Shown: positions 36,418 through 44,893 of the stretch, one piece after another
Layout: the number at the start of each line of letters is the position of its first letter
Position numbering within the stretch: the stretch's first letter is position 1
NCBI GenBank assembly: GCA_003052455.1
Contig: QAPD01000071.1
Span: forward strand, 1-64,000
DNA from: Sphaerisporangium cinnabarinum
Lineage (GTDB): Bacteria > Actinomycetota > Actinomycetes > Actinomycetales > Cellulomonadaceae
DNA length: 64,000 nt
Reading direction: 5' to 3'
The notes under the pieces: generated by a model
What the model was told of the DNA's origin: nothing
Seen by the model: only the letters and a program-made list of their open reading frames with translations
The model's database searches: none
Program-made: the position numbers and the translations under genes

Positions 36418-37937
36418 GTGGCGGGGGCCGGTCGTGCGGTCTCCGTGGTCGAGGACTCGACGGCGGGACGTGCCGGCCCGACGACGGCCCGACGGCGCGG
36501 CGCCCCCATCGCCACGGCCGCGAGGGCGAACGCCGTGACGGGGACCCACAGCGCGGTGTGGAAGGCGGCGAGACCCGCCTCCGGGCCCGTCGCGTCCCCG
36601 AGGGCGAGGACGCTGGCCGCCGTCGCGGCAGAGATGCCGATCGCCGCGCCCAGCTGGAACGACGTGTTGAGCACCCCGCCCGCGACGCCCTGCTCCGCGT
36701 CGGTCACGCCCGTGGTCGCCGCGATGGCGATCGGCCCGTAGACCAGGGCGAACGCGACCCCGACGAGCGCGAGCGACGGGACCATGACGGCGTACGCCCA
36801 GTCGAGCCCCGACCCGAGGAACCACGCCGCGGCGAGCGTGCCGGCGACCAGGCCCCCGACGATGACGCGCGGCACCCCGAACCGCTCCACGAGGCGGGGC
36901 GTGAGGACCGGGGCGAGCACGACGTCGATCGCCATGAGGAGCATCGCGAGCCCGGTCTCGAGCGGTGTCCACCCGCGGAGCTCCTGGAGGTAGAGCGTGA
37001 GGAGCACCTGGAAGCCGTAGAACCCGCCCGCGAAGAGCACGGCCGTGAGGTTCGCCCGGACGAGCTCGACCGACCGGAAGAGCCGCAGCGGCAGCAGCGG
37101 GTGCGGGGCTCGGCGCTGTCGGGCGACGAACCCCGCCAGCAGCGCCGCGCCGCCCCCGAGCGCCGCGACCGTCCACGCGAGCCCGTCACCCGGGTGCTCG
37201 AGGCGCACGATGCCGACGGCGAGCAGGACCATGGCGGTCGTCGCCAGGACGGCACCGAGGACGTCGAGTGCGCCGCGGACGCGCGTCGTCGTGTCGCGCG
37301 GGACGGTGACCAGGGCGAGCGCGAGCAGCACGACGGCGACGAGCACCGGGGCGAAGAAGACCCACCGCCAGTGGACGGCCGCCAGGAGACCGCCCACGAC
37401 GAGCCCGAGCGAGAAGCCCGCCGCCCCCGCGGCCCCGTAGACGACGAGCGCGCGGTTGCGGCGCGGCCCCTCGGCGAACGACGTCGTGATGAGCGACATC
37501 CCGGCCGGGGTGAGGAAGCCGGCCGCCACGCCCGTGACGAAGCGCGACAGGAGGAGCATCCAGCCGTCGGTCGCGAACCCGCCGAGCCCGGAGAACACGA
37601 GGAAGACGAGCAGCCAGAGGACAAACATGCGGCGTCGGCCGTAGAGGTCGGCCGCGCGCCCGCCGAGGAGCATGAACCCGCCGTACCCGACGACATAGGC
37701 CGTCACGACCCCGCCGAGCTCGCCGGTCGCGAGCCCGAGGTCGGCGCGGATGCCCGGGAGCGCGACGGAGAGCATGGCGATGTCGCTGCCCTCGAGGAAG
37801 ATCGCCCCGCACAGCACGAGGAGAAGACCCCAGTCCCGGAGGCTGAACCGTGCTGCCTCGCGCGCGGCCTCGCGCGCGGCCCCGCGCGCGGACTCGCGCG
37901 CGGACTCGCGGCCGCGGCTCGTCGTCCCGTCGCCCAT
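36411..37937 (-). CDS. MFS transporter, DHA2-type drug efflux
   Basis: The 508-residue protein has about 14 membrane segments. Motif A appears as GGRAADLYGRRRMF after segment 2 and motif C-like glycine/proline-rich sequence in segment 5. This is the proton-drug antiporter type (DHA2, 14 segments). The cytosolic N-terminus carries tandem (E/R)(S/A)AR units from a 12-bp DNA repeat (37855-37914). ATG 37937 follows GAGGGGACG. It is divergent from an HxlR regulator 81 bp away, with a palindromic site in the gap, so it is probably induced by a toxic compound or redox stress that HxlR senses. The stop codon lies in a dispersed palindrome. Confidence 0.88.
   Translation of the reverse strand: MGDGTTSRGRESARESARGAAREAAREAARFSLRDWGLLLVLCGAIFLEGSDIAMLSVALPGIRADLGLATGELGGVVTAYVVGYGGFMLLGGRAADLYGRRRMFVLWLLVFLVFSGLGGFATDGWMLLLSRFVTGVAAGFLTPAGMSLITTSFAEGPRRNRALVVYGAAGAAGFSLGLVVGGLLAAVHWRWVFFAPVLVAVVLLALALVTVPRDTTTRVRGALDVLGAVLATTAMVLLAVGIVRLEHPGDGLAWTVAALGGGAALLAGFVARQRRAPHPLLPLRLFRSVELVRANLTAVLFAGGFYGFQVLLTLYLQELRGWTPLETGLAMLLMAIDVVLAPVLTPRLVERFGVPRVIVGGLVAGTLAAAWFLGSGLDWAYAVMVPSLALVGVAFALVYGPIAIAATTGVTDAEQGVAGGVLNTSFQLGAAIGISAATAASVLALGDATGPEAGLAAFHTALWVPVTAFALAAVAMGAPRRRAVVGPARPAVESSTTETARPAPATR
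37855..37914. repeat. 12-bp tandem repeat inside the MFS gene
   Basis: About five units close to GCCTCGCGCGCG encode the repeated Arg-Glu-(Ser/Ala)-Ala pattern in the cytosolic N-terminus of the transporter. The last unit has diverged. Copy number probably varies between strains by slippage. Confidence 0.75.
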
Positions 37938-37972
37938 GGACGTCCCCTCGTCGTGAGCACCCTTCGGCACCC

Positions 37973-37989
37973 GGTTACCTCTTGATACC
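37973..37989. promoter_or_regulatory. Candidate HxlR operator 1
   Basis: GGTTACCTCTTGATACC is an imperfect inverted repeat between the divergent MFS and HxlR genes. A better copy, GGTATCACCGCGGATACC, lies at 38046-38063, in the first codons of the regulator gene as annotated. Confidence 0.45.
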
Positions 37990-38018
37990 GAACCCATCGT
38001 GGGTCAGGATCAGGAGGC

Positions 38019-38537
38019 ATGGAAGACGGCACATCGCGCCCACCTGGTATCACCGCGGATACCGTGGCGGCGCGCGCTCGGCCTCCGAGCGTGCCCGACG
38101 ACGCCGTGACGGAGCAGGCGTGCGACCCGCGACCGCCGTCGCGGTGGGAGAGCGACGCCGACGTCTGGCAGTGGGACGCGCGCGAGGACTGCGAGGTGCG
38201 GCAGATCCTCGACCGCATCGCCGACAAGTGGTCGCTGCTCGCCATCGCGCTGCTCGACCGGCGCGTCATGCGCTTCACCGAGCTGAAGCGCGAGATCGAC
38301 GGCATCAGCCAGCGCATGCTGTCGCGCACGCTGCGCCAGCTCGAGCGCGACGGCATCGTCGAGCGCACCGTCTACCCGACCGTCCCGCCACGGGTCGACT
38401 ACGCCCTCACGGAGATGGGCCGGTCGCTCCACGCGACGACGAAGGCGCTCGTCGTCTGGACGGAGGCGCACCAGGAGCGCATCGCCGCGGCCCGCAGCGC
38501 CTACGACGAGCGTGAGGCGGAGCTCCGGGACCTCTGA
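38019..38537 (+). CDS. HxlR-family winged-helix regulator
   Basis: The 172-residue protein has a polar N-terminal extension and an HxlR core: EDCEVRQILDRIADKWSLLAIALLDRRVMRFTELKREIDGISQRMLSRTLRQLERDGIVERTVYPTVPPRVDYALTEMG, cited in part. The Cys just before the core (C58, DCEVRQIL) is at the place where YodB-type members sense quinones and electrophiles. The start is uncertain: ATG 38019 has AGGAGG only one base away, and a palindrome falls inside its first codons, so a later start is possible. It probably represses the divergent MFS gene. Confidence 0.87.
   Translation: MEDGTSRPPGITADTVAARARPPSVPDDAVTEQACDPRPPSRWESDADVWQWDAREDCEVRQILDRIADKWSLLAIALLDRRVMRFTELKREIDGISQRMLSRTLRQLERDGIVERTVYPTVPPRVDYALTEMGRSLHATTKALVVWTEAHQERIAAARSAYDEREAELRDL
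38046..38063. promoter_or_regulatory. Candidate HxlR operator 2
   Basis: GGTATC-ACCGCG-GATACC is a perfect 6-bp-arm inverted repeat, 73 bp downstream of a related site. Two like sites around the regulator start suggest autoregulation. Confidence 0.45.
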
Positions 38538-38560
38538 CGCACCCCGCGGCGCCCCCACCG

Positions 38561-38622
38561 CCCTGAGTGCATGAAACAGTCGCGTCCGGACGTGCCGGAC
38601 GCGACTGTCTCACGCACTCACG
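38561..38622. repeat. Dispersed long palindrome, copy 2
   Basis: Arms of about 28 bp (38561-38589 and 38595-38622) with a 5-nt loop and a few mismatches. The arm begins CCCTGAGTGCATGAAACAGT. The stop codon of the convergent isomerase gene (38618-38620) lies in the right arm. Between two convergent genes. Confidence 0.88.
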
Positions 38623-39667
38623 GGGTGGCGAGGTGGGGTTCCACGAGCTCGACGTAGCGGCGGGCGAGGGTCGCGACGACGTCGGCGCCGGGCGCGGCCC
38701 AGACGTCGGCGTGGAAGATCTCGACCTCCACGTCGCCCGTGTAGCCCGCGGCCGCGACCGACCGCGTGAACGCCGCGAAGTCGACGTGGCCGTCGCCCAT
38801 CATGCCGCGGCCCAGCAGCGTGTCCGCGGGCAGCGGCGTGATCCAGTCGCACACCTGGTAGCTGACGATCCGCCCGGCCGCACCGGCGCGCGCGACCTGG
38901 TCGTGCACCTTCGGCTCCCACCACAGGTGGTACGTGTCGACGACGACGCCCACCTCCTCGGGCGCGAACGGCTCGGCCAGGTCGAGGGCCTGCTCGAGCG
39001 TCGACACGACGCCGCGGTCGGCGGCGAAGATCGGGTTCATGGGCTCGATCCCCAGCGTCACGCCCGCGTCGCGCGCGGCCGGGACGAGGGCCGCGATCGC
39101 GTCCGCCGCCCGGGCGCGCGCCCCGACGAGGTCGCGGTCGCCCGCGGGCAGGCCGCCGGGCACGAGGACGAGCGTGCGCGCCCCGAGCGCAGCCGTCTCC
39201 GCGATCGCGGCGAGGTTGCTCGCGTGGGCGGCGGCGCGCGCGTCGGGGTCGCTCGCGGTGAAGAACCCGCCGCGGCACACGGACGAGACGCGCAGCCCGG
39301 CGTCGCGCACCCACCGCACGGCGGTGTCGAGCCCGACCTCGGCGACGGGCTCGCGCCACACCCCGATCGCCGGGAGCCCGGCCGCGACGCAGCCGTCGAT
39401 CGCCTCGCGCAGCGACCAGGCCGCCGTCGTGCGCTGGTTGAGCGAGAGCCGCGCGAGCCGCGGGTCGCCGGCCAGCGGCGTCCCGACCCGAGCCGGCGCC
39501 CCGCTCGGCACGTCGACGACCCCCCGCTCCGCCCCGAGCAGGTGGTCGTGGTCCGTCCCGCCACCGGGACGAGCCGAGACGGCCTGCTCGTCCGGCAGGA
39601 CGGCCTGGTCGGCCGGCGAGGTCGCCCGCGACGCCCCGGACGGGAACTCCGAGATCTCGGTGCTCAT
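38618..39667 (-). CDS. Sugar phosphate isomerase/epimerase-like TIM-barrel protein
   Basis: The 349-residue protein has a low-complexity first 65 residues and then an AP-endonuclease-2-type TIM barrel: RLSLNQRTTAAWSLREAIDGCVAAGLPAIGVWR, cited in part, LGIEPMNPIFA with a metal-ligand Glu, VGVVVDTYHLWWEP with Asp and His, and GDVEVEIFH with the last Glu. Metal-dependent epimerases and 3-keto-glycoside-processing proteins share this fold. ATG 39667 overlaps the DUF993 stop by 4 nt. It is the last gene of the eight-gene import and oxidation operon, so it probably acts on the product of the Gfo/Idh or DUF993 step. Confidence 0.82.
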   Translation of the reverse strand: MSTEISEFPSGASRATSPADQAVLPDEQAVSARPGGGTDHDHLLGAERGVVDVPSGAPARVGTPLAGDPRLARLSLNQRTTAAWSLREAIDGCVAAGLPAIGVWREPVAEVGLDTAVRWVRDAGLRVSSVCRGGFFTASDPDARAAAHASNLAAIAETAALGARTLVLVPGGLPAGDRDLVGARARAADAIAALVPAARDAGVTLGIEPMNPIFAADRGVVSTLEQALDLAEPFAPEEVGVVVDTYHLWWEPKVHDQVARAGAAGRIVSYQVCDWITPLPADTLLGRGMMGDGHVDFAAFTRSVAAAGYTGDVEVEIFHADVWAAPGADVVATLARRYVELVEPHLATP

Positions 39668-40884
39668 GCGACACCTTGCCCGACGACGGCCGGCTCGTTC
39701 GCGCCCGCACCGGACCCCTCGACTCCCGCCGCCGCGAGCACGAGGCCGAGACGGTGCGCCGCGAGGTCCGGGTCCGGCAGGAGGCGCGCCTCGTTGGCGA
39801 GCTCGAACGCGCGCGCGAGGTGCACGACGCTCCGGGCCGACTGCAGGCCGCCGACCATCGTGAAGCCCGGCTGGTGGCCTGCGAGCCAGGCGAGGAACGC
39901 GATGCCGGTCTTGTAGTAGTAGGTCGGGGCCTCGAACACGTGCCGCGAGAGCGCGAGCGTCGGCGCCATCTCGGCGTCGTAGCGGTCGAGGTCGCCGTCG
40001 TCGAGCGCGGCGAGCGCGGCCGAGGCGGCGGGCGCGACGGCCGCGAACGCGCCGAGCAGCGCGTCGGAGTGTCGCTCGCCGTCGCCCCGGATCAGCTCGG
40101 GGTAATGGAAGTCGTCGCCCGTGTACAACCGCACACCCTCAGGAAGTACAGCGCGCAGGCCCACCTCGTGCGCCGCCGAGAGCAACGACACCTTGACGCC
40201 GTCGACCTTCGCGGCGTGCGCGCGCACGAGGTCGACGAAGGTCGACGTCGCGACGTCGACGTCGCCCGAACCCCAGTAGCCCCGGAGGGACGGGTCGAAC
40301 GCCTCGCCGAGCCAGTGCAGCACGACCGGCTCGCGCACCTGGGACAGGATCGCGTCGTAGACGCGCACGTAGTCGTCGGCGGACGTCGCGACGCGCGCGA
40401 GGTGCCGCGACGCCATGAGGATCACCTGCGACCCCGTGCCCTCGACGAACTCGACCTGCTCCGCGTACGCCCCGATCACGTCGTCGACGGTGCGCAGCTC
40501 GTCGGGCGCGCGGTGGTCCGTGCCCGCTCCGGACGCGATGCGCGCGCCCAGCTCGTGGGCCTGCGCGGCGCTGCGCGACACGAGCTCCTCCACCGCCGGC
40601 CAGTCGAGCCCCATGTTGCGCTGCGCGGTGTCCATCGCCTCGGCGACCCCGAGCCCGTACCGGAACAGGTGCCGCCGGAAGGCGAGCGTCGAGTCCCAGT
40701 CGACGACGGCCGGGGCGCCCGGGACGTTCTCGCCCCGCGGGTCCGCCACGACGTGCGCCGCCGCGAACGCGACGCGCGAGCGGTACGGGCCGGGGTGGTC
40801 GGCCCATTCCCGGGGCGCGCGGAGCTCGACGCGGCGCGTGCCGCCGTCGGCCAGCGGGACCCGGACCGCGTCCCCGGCCGTCAC
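39664..40884 (-). CDS. DUF993 family protein (dihydrodipicolinate-synthase-like TIM barrel)
   Basis: The 406-residue protein has the DUF993 pattern: HVVADPRGENVPGAPAVVDWDSTLAFRRHLFRYGLGVAEAMDTAQRNMGLDW, cited in part, ILMASRHLAR, PVVLHWLGEAFDPSLRGYWGS, KVDGVKVSLLS with the Lys where class I aldolases form a Schiff base, and YTGDDFHYPELI. The family is linked to dihydrodipicolinate synthase-type aldolases but is not biochemically well defined. It starts with GTG overlapping the oxidoreductase stop by 4 nt and its stop overlaps the next ATG. Cleavage or hydration of an oxidised sugar is a reasonable inference. Confidence 0.8.
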   Translation of the reverse strand: MTAGDAVRVPLADGGTRRVELRAPREWADHPGPYRSRVAFAAAHVVADPRGENVPGAPAVVDWDSTLAFRRHLFRYGLGVAEAMDTAQRNMGLDWPAVEELVSRSAAQAHELGARIASGAGTDHRAPDELRTVDDVIGAYAEQVEFVEGTGSQVILMASRHLARVATSADDYVRVYDAILSQVREPVVLHWLGEAFDPSLRGYWGSGDVDVATSTFVDLVRAHAAKVDGVKVSLLSAAHEVGLRAVLPEGVRLYTGDDFHYPELIRGDGERHSDALLGAFAAVAPAASAALAALDDGDLDRYDAEMAPTLALSRHVFEAPTYYYKTGIAFLAWLAGHQPGFTMVGGLQSARSVVHLARAFELANEARLLPDPDLAAHRLGLVLAAAGVEGSGAGANEPAVVGQGVA

Positions 40885-42119
40885 GCGCCCGCCTCGACGG
40901 CAGGCGCGGCGAGGCCCGACGGCGCGGAGCCCGCCCCGAGCTCGACCCGACGTCCCTCGCGCGACGACGCGTAGCCGGCGTCGACCAGGCGCAGCCCGCG
41001 GACCCCGGCGTCGAAGTCGTACGGGTGCGGCCGGCCGGCGTGGACGTCGCGGAGGAACTCCTCCCACTGGGCGCGGAACCCGTTGACGAACTCCTGGTTG
41101 TCCGGGACCTGCTCCCACTGGGCGCGGAAGTCCTGGTCGGTCGGCAGGTCGGGGTTCCACACGGGCTTGGGCGTGCGGGCCCGCGGCTGGACCCGGCACC
41201 CGAACAGGCCAGCCACCGCCGACCCGTGCGTGCCGTCCACCTGGAACTCGACGAGCTCGCCCCGGTCGACGCGCACGGCCCACGACGAGTTCACCTGGGC
41301 CACGACCGGCCCGTCCGGCCCGGCGAGCTCGAAGATCCCGTACGCCGCGTCGTCGGCCGTGGCCCGGTAGGGCTCGCCGCGCTCGTCCCAGCGCTCCGGG
41401 ATGTGGGTCACGGCCTTCGCCATGACCGCCTCGACCGGGCCGAACAGGTTCTCGAGCACGTAGTTCCAGTGGCAGAACATGTCGAGGACCATCCCGCCGC
41501 CGTCCTCGGCGCGGTAGTTCCAGCTCGGGCGCTGCGCGGGCTGCCAGTCGCCCTCGAACACCCAGTACCCGAACTCGCCGCGCACCGACAGGATGCGGCC
41601 GAAGAACCCGCCGTCGATGAGGCGCTTGAGCTTGATCAGGCCCGGCAGGTACAGCTTGTCGTGCACGACGCCGTGGATCACCCCTGCGGCGCGCGCCGCG
41701 TCCGCGAGCTCCTCGCCGTCGGCGACGGACTCCGCGATGGGCTTCTCCGTGTACACGTGCTTGCCGGCCGCGAGCGCCGACAGCAGCGCCTTCTTGCGCT
41801 CGGACGTCACCTGGGCGTCGAAGTAGACGGTGGCCGTCGGGTCCGCGAGCGCCGCGTCGAGGTCGGTCGTGAACTCGGCGACCCCGTGCCGCTCGGCGAG
41901 CTCCGCGAGCTTCGTGCGGTTGCGGCCCACGAGGACGGGCTCCACCTGGAGGCGCGTGCCGTCGTCGAGCTCGACGCCGCCGTCGTCGCGGATCGCGAGG
42001 ATCGAGCGGACGAGGTGCTGGCGGTATCCCATGCGGCCCGTGACGCCGTTCATGACGATGCGGACGGTGCGGTCGGGCGTCGTCGCGCCCGTGGTCTGGC
42101 TGGTCATCCTGCGGGTCAT
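40881..42119 (-). CDS. Gfo/Idh/MocA-family oxidoreductase
   Basis: The 412-residue dehydrogenase has an N-terminal NAD(P) fold (VMNGVTGRMGYRQHLVRS; an NGVTGRMG loop rather than the usual GxGxxG), the EKP motif in KHVYTEKPIAES, and the substrate domain with DMFCHWNYVLENLFGPVEAV, cited in part, where Asp-x-x-x-His supplies the catalytic His. The enzymes oxidise sugars, inositols or glycosides, often at C3. ATG 42119 overlaps the LivF stop by 4 nt; ATG 42107 is a second option. It is the first catabolic enzyme after the importer genes, which suggests oxidation of the imported compound. Confidence 0.87.
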   Translation of the reverse strand: MTRRMTSQTTGATTPDRTVRIVMNGVTGRMGYRQHLVRSILAIRDDGGVELDDGTRLQVEPVLVGRNRTKLAELAERHGVAEFTTDLDAALADPTATVYFDAQVTSERKKALLSALAAGKHVYTEKPIAESVADGEELADAARAAGVIHGVVHDKLYLPGLIKLKRLIDGGFFGRILSVRGEFGYWVFEGDWQPAQRPSWNYRAEDGGGMVLDMFCHWNYVLENLFGPVEAVMAKAVTHIPERWDERGEPYRATADDAAYGIFELAGPDGPVVAQVNSSWAVRVDRGELVEFQVDGTHGSAVAGLFGCRVQPRARTPKPVWNPDLPTDQDFRAQWEQVPDNQEFVNGFRAQWEEFLRDVHAGRPHPYDFDAGVRGLRLVDAGYASSREGRRVELGAGSAPSGLAAPAVEAGA

Positions 42120-42898
42120 CCGTTCTGCGAGAGCGAGCGCTCGGCGGGGCGTCCGCCGAGGTAGAGCTCGGAGAGCTGGGGGTCGGCGAGGAGCTCGGGC
42201 GCGGGGCCGGTGATGTGGACGCGGCCCAGGTCGAGCACGCACCCGATGTCGGCGGTCTCGAGCGCGCGGCGCGCGTTCTGCTCGACGAGCAGCACCGCGA
42301 CCCCGGCGTCGCGCATGCGCACGACCTGCTCGAACACCGTCGACGTGGTCTTGGGGTCGAGGCCCATCGAGGGCTCGTCGAGGAGCACGACCTGCGGGCT
42401 CACCATGAGCGAGCGCGCGAACTCGACCTGCTTCTGCTGCCCTCCGGACAGCAGGCCGGCGAGCTGCTTCCACCGCTCGCCCACGATGGGGAAGAGGTTC
42501 TGCACGAACGCCACGCGTTCCGCGACCTTCTCCTTGTCGCGCAGCGTGTACGCGCCGAGGAGCACGTTCTCCGCGACGGTCATCTCGCGGAACACGCTGT
42601 GCCCCTGGAGCACGTGGGCCAGCCCGGAGGAGAGCATCTCCTGCGGTCCCTGCCCGGTGACGTCGCGCCCGCCGACGAGGATGCGGCCCGCGCGCGGCTT
42701 GAGCAGCCCGCTCGCGACCTTGAGCACCGTCGACTTGCCCGCGCCGTTCGGTCCGACGAGGCACACGACCGTCGACGCGGGGACCTTGATGGTCAGCCCG
42801 CGCAGCACCATCGCGGCGCGACCGTACCCGGCCTGGACGTCGTCCAGCTCGAGGAGGTACTCCTGCTTCGCCCCCGTCCCGGGGGTCGGGTCAGACAC
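42116..42898 (-). CDS. HAAT-type ABC importer ATPase, LivF-like
   Basis: The 260-residue ATPase has Walker A GPNGAGKST, the LLSGGQQKQVEFARSLM signature and Walker B VVLLDEPSMGLDP, in the LivF order. It powers uptake at the cytosolic face together with the LivG-like subunit. GTG 42898 overlaps the livG end by 8 nt and has GGAGG nine bases upstream; TTG 42901 is less likely. LivFGHM systems usually carry branched amino acids, amides or urea. Here they are coupled to sugar-type enzymes, so the substrate is not assumed to be an amino acid. Confidence 0.9.
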   Translation of the reverse strand: MSDPTPGTGAKQEYLLELDDVQAGYGRAAMVLRGLTIKVPASTVVCLVGPNGAGKSTVLKVASGLLKPRAGRILVGGRDVTGQGPQEMLSSGLAHVLQGHSVFREMTVAENVLLGAYTLRDKEKVAERVAFVQNLFPIVGERWKQLAGLLSGGQQKQVEFARSLMVSPQVVLLDEPSMGLDPKTTSTVFEQVVRMRDAGVAVLLVEQNARRALETADIGCVLDLGRVHITGPAPELLADPQLSELYLGGRPAERSLSQNG

Positions 42899-43649
42899 CA
42901 AGGTAGGCCTCCAGCACTCGCGGGTCGGCTTGCACGACGGCGGGGGTCCCCTCGGCGATGGGCCGTCCCCGGTCGAACACGATGACGTGGTGGGACAGGC
43001 TCATGACCATGTCCATGTTGTGCTCGACGACGAGGAACGTCTTGCCCTCGGCGTTGAGCTCCTGCACGAGCGTCCCGATGCGCCCGATGAGCGCCGGGTT
43101 CACGCCGCCCGCCGGCTCGTCGAGCATGATCGTGTCCGGGTCGCCCATGAGCACGCCCGCGAGCTCGAGGAGCTTCTGCTGCCCGTAGGACAGGTTGCGC
43201 GCCTCCGCGTTCTCCAGGTGGTCGATCCCGACCCGCACGAGCAGCGCGCGCGCCTTGTCGATCTCCTCCGGGTTGCGCGCCCCGGCGAGCAGCTCGCGCA
43301 CCCGGGTGCGCCGGACCGCGACGAGCATGTTCTCGAGGACCGTCATGCGGGGGAACACGCGGCAGAGCTGGAAGCTGCGCCCGATCCCGGCGCGCGCGAT
43401 CTTGTGCGGCGCGCGCCGCGTGATGTCCTCGCCGCGGAACGTGACCGTGCCCGAGTCGGGCTTGATCATGCCCGTCACGCAGTTGAAGAACGTCGTCTTG
43501 CCCGAGCCGTTGGGCCCGATGAGCGCGTTGATCTTCCCGTGCTGGAACGTGACCGTCGCGTCGCGCACGGCGTGGACGCCGCCGAACGACTTGGTGAGGC
43601 CGACGGTCTCGAGGTTGCGGGTCGTCGGCGGGGTGGTGGTCGTCGTCAT
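42891..43649 (-). CDS. HAAT-type ABC importer ATPase, LivG-like
   Basis: The 252-residue ATPase has Walker A GPNGSGKTT, the NLSYGQQKLLELAGVLM signature with the SYGQQ variant usual in LivG, Walker B TIMLDEPAGGVNP and the switch His in VVEHNMDMVM. The C-terminal half matches LivG rather than LivF. The ATG overlaps the LivM stop by 4 nt. A run of Thr (MTTTTTPPTT) at the N-terminus comes from a short GAC/CAC-rich stretch. Confidence 0.92.
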   Translation of the reverse strand: MTTTTTPPTTRNLETVGLTKSFGGVHAVRDATVTFQHGKINALIGPNGSGKTTFFNCVTGMIKPDSGTVTFRGEDITRRAPHKIARAGIGRSFQLCRVFPRMTVLENMLVAVRRTRVRELLAGARNPEEIDKARALLVRVGIDHLENAEARNLSYGQQKLLELAGVLMGDPDTIMLDEPAGGVNPALIGRIGTLVQELNAEGKTFLVVEHNMDMVMSLSHHVIVFDRGRPIAEGTPAVVQADPRVLEAYLGV

Positions 43650-44893
43650 CGGTCCTTCTCCTCTCCCGTGCCCTCTGCCCTCGGCTCGCCGTCCCCGCGC
43701 CGCCCGTCCTGCCCGACGGCGGTGGCCGGCCCGGCGGTCGTGGCGCCCGCCGCCGGGGCGGGGCCGGCCGCGGCGCGGTTGCGCTCGAGGAGCTCGGCGG
43801 CCGTCATCTCGCGGATCGAGGAGTCCTGCGGGCCGAAGCGCTTCACGAGCGCCTGGGCGGCGGGGATGATCCCGTCGGGCATGAAGAGCACGACGACGCC
43901 GAGCAGCAGGGCCGTGGCGACGAGGTGGAACTGGGTGTCGCCGAACTCGAGCTTGAAGTACTCCAGGCCGGTGCCGACGACGACGGCGCCGAGGAGCGGG
44001 CCGAAGAGGTGCCGGACGCCCCCGAAGAGGGCCATGAGCACCATGTAGGAGCCGAGCATGATGGAGAACTGGAAGATCGGGTCGAGGTCGCCGAACCACA
44101 GGGCGTACATGCCGCCCGCGAGGCCGGTGAACGTCGCCGACACGACGTACGCGACGAGCTTGTAGTTGCGCGTCGGGACGCCGAGCGCCTGGGCCTTGTC
44201 CTCGTCCTCGCGGATGGCCTTGAGCCCGGTGCCGAAGCGCGAGCGGTCGATCGCCCACCACGCGACGAGCATGACGGCGAGCAGCGCCGCGAACAGGTAG
44301 AAGAACGTGCGGTGGTGCTCGGGGCGCAGCAGGTCCGGGAACGGGCGGGGGACGACGAGGCCGTCGGACCCGCCGGTGAAGGAGCCCCACGCCTGGAAGA
44401 CGAGCAGCAGGATGAGCACGAACGAGATCGACACGATGACGAACGACGCGCCGCGCACGCGCAGCGCCGCGATCCCCACCGGGATGGTGACGAGCAGGAC
44501 GAGCACGCCCGCGACGAGCCAGGCGACGAAGCTCGGGAGGCCGACGTCGCGGATGAGCAGGCCGGTCCCGTAGGCGCCGAGCCCGAAGAACGCGGCGTGA
44601 CCGAGCGAGACGTAGCCGGTGAACCCGCCCATGAAGTTCCAGGCGGTGGCGGTGCACGCGTAGCTCGCGACGACGATGCCGGCCGAGAGGATGTACGCGT
44701 TGGGGGCCATCGCCGGGAAGGCGAGGACCAGCACGACGCCGACGGCGAGCGCGGCGAGGCGGGCCACGCGGACCCACGGGCGGCGAGCGGGAGGTGCGCC
44801 GGGAGCGGAGGACGCGGCCGCGCCGTCGGGCACCGGGCTGGCGGCCGCGGCGCTGCGGCGGCTCGCGGGACGGGTGTCAGAAGCGTTGGGCAA
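43646..44893 (-). CDS. HAAT-type ABC importer permease, LivM-like
   Basis: The 415-residue permease has nine or ten membrane segments from about residue 42 to 345. GHAAFFGLGAYGTGLL, ATAWNFMGGFTGYVSLGHA, cited in part, and the coupling loop RFGTGLKAIREDEDKAQALGVPTRNYKL, cited in part, are LivM signatures. The start is TTG at 44893: GGAGGTCGCC sits just upstream, and this overlaps livH by 17 nt. Both tails are disordered, and the C-terminal 70 residues (Ala/Gly/Glu-rich) are longer than usual. Confidence 0.9.
   Translation of the reverse strand: MPNASDTRPASRRSAAAASPVPDGAAASSAPGAPPARRPWVRVARLAALAVGVVLVLAFPAMAPNAYILSAGIVVASYACTATAWNFMGGFTGYVSLGHAAFFGLGAYGTGLLIRDVGLPSFVAWLVAGVLVLLVTIPVGIAALRVRGASFVIVSISFVLILLLVFQAWGSFTGGSDGLVVPRPFPDLLRPEHHRTFFYLFAALLAVMLVAWWAIDRSRFGTGLKAIREDEDKAQALGVPTRNYKLVAYVVSATFTGLAGGMYALWFGDLDPIFQFSIMLGSYMVLMALFGGVRHLFGPLLGAVVVGTGLEYFKLEFGDTQFHLVATALLLGVVVLFMPDGIIPAAQALVKRFGPQDSSIREMTAAELLERNRAAAGPAPAAGATTAGPATAVGQDGRRGDGEPRAEGTGEEKDR

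Noticed and set aside
36418-37985. 541-residue plus-strand frame opposite the MFS gene
   Set aside because: Highly charged, repetitive, no ribosome binding site; the MFS on the other strand has full membrane topology.
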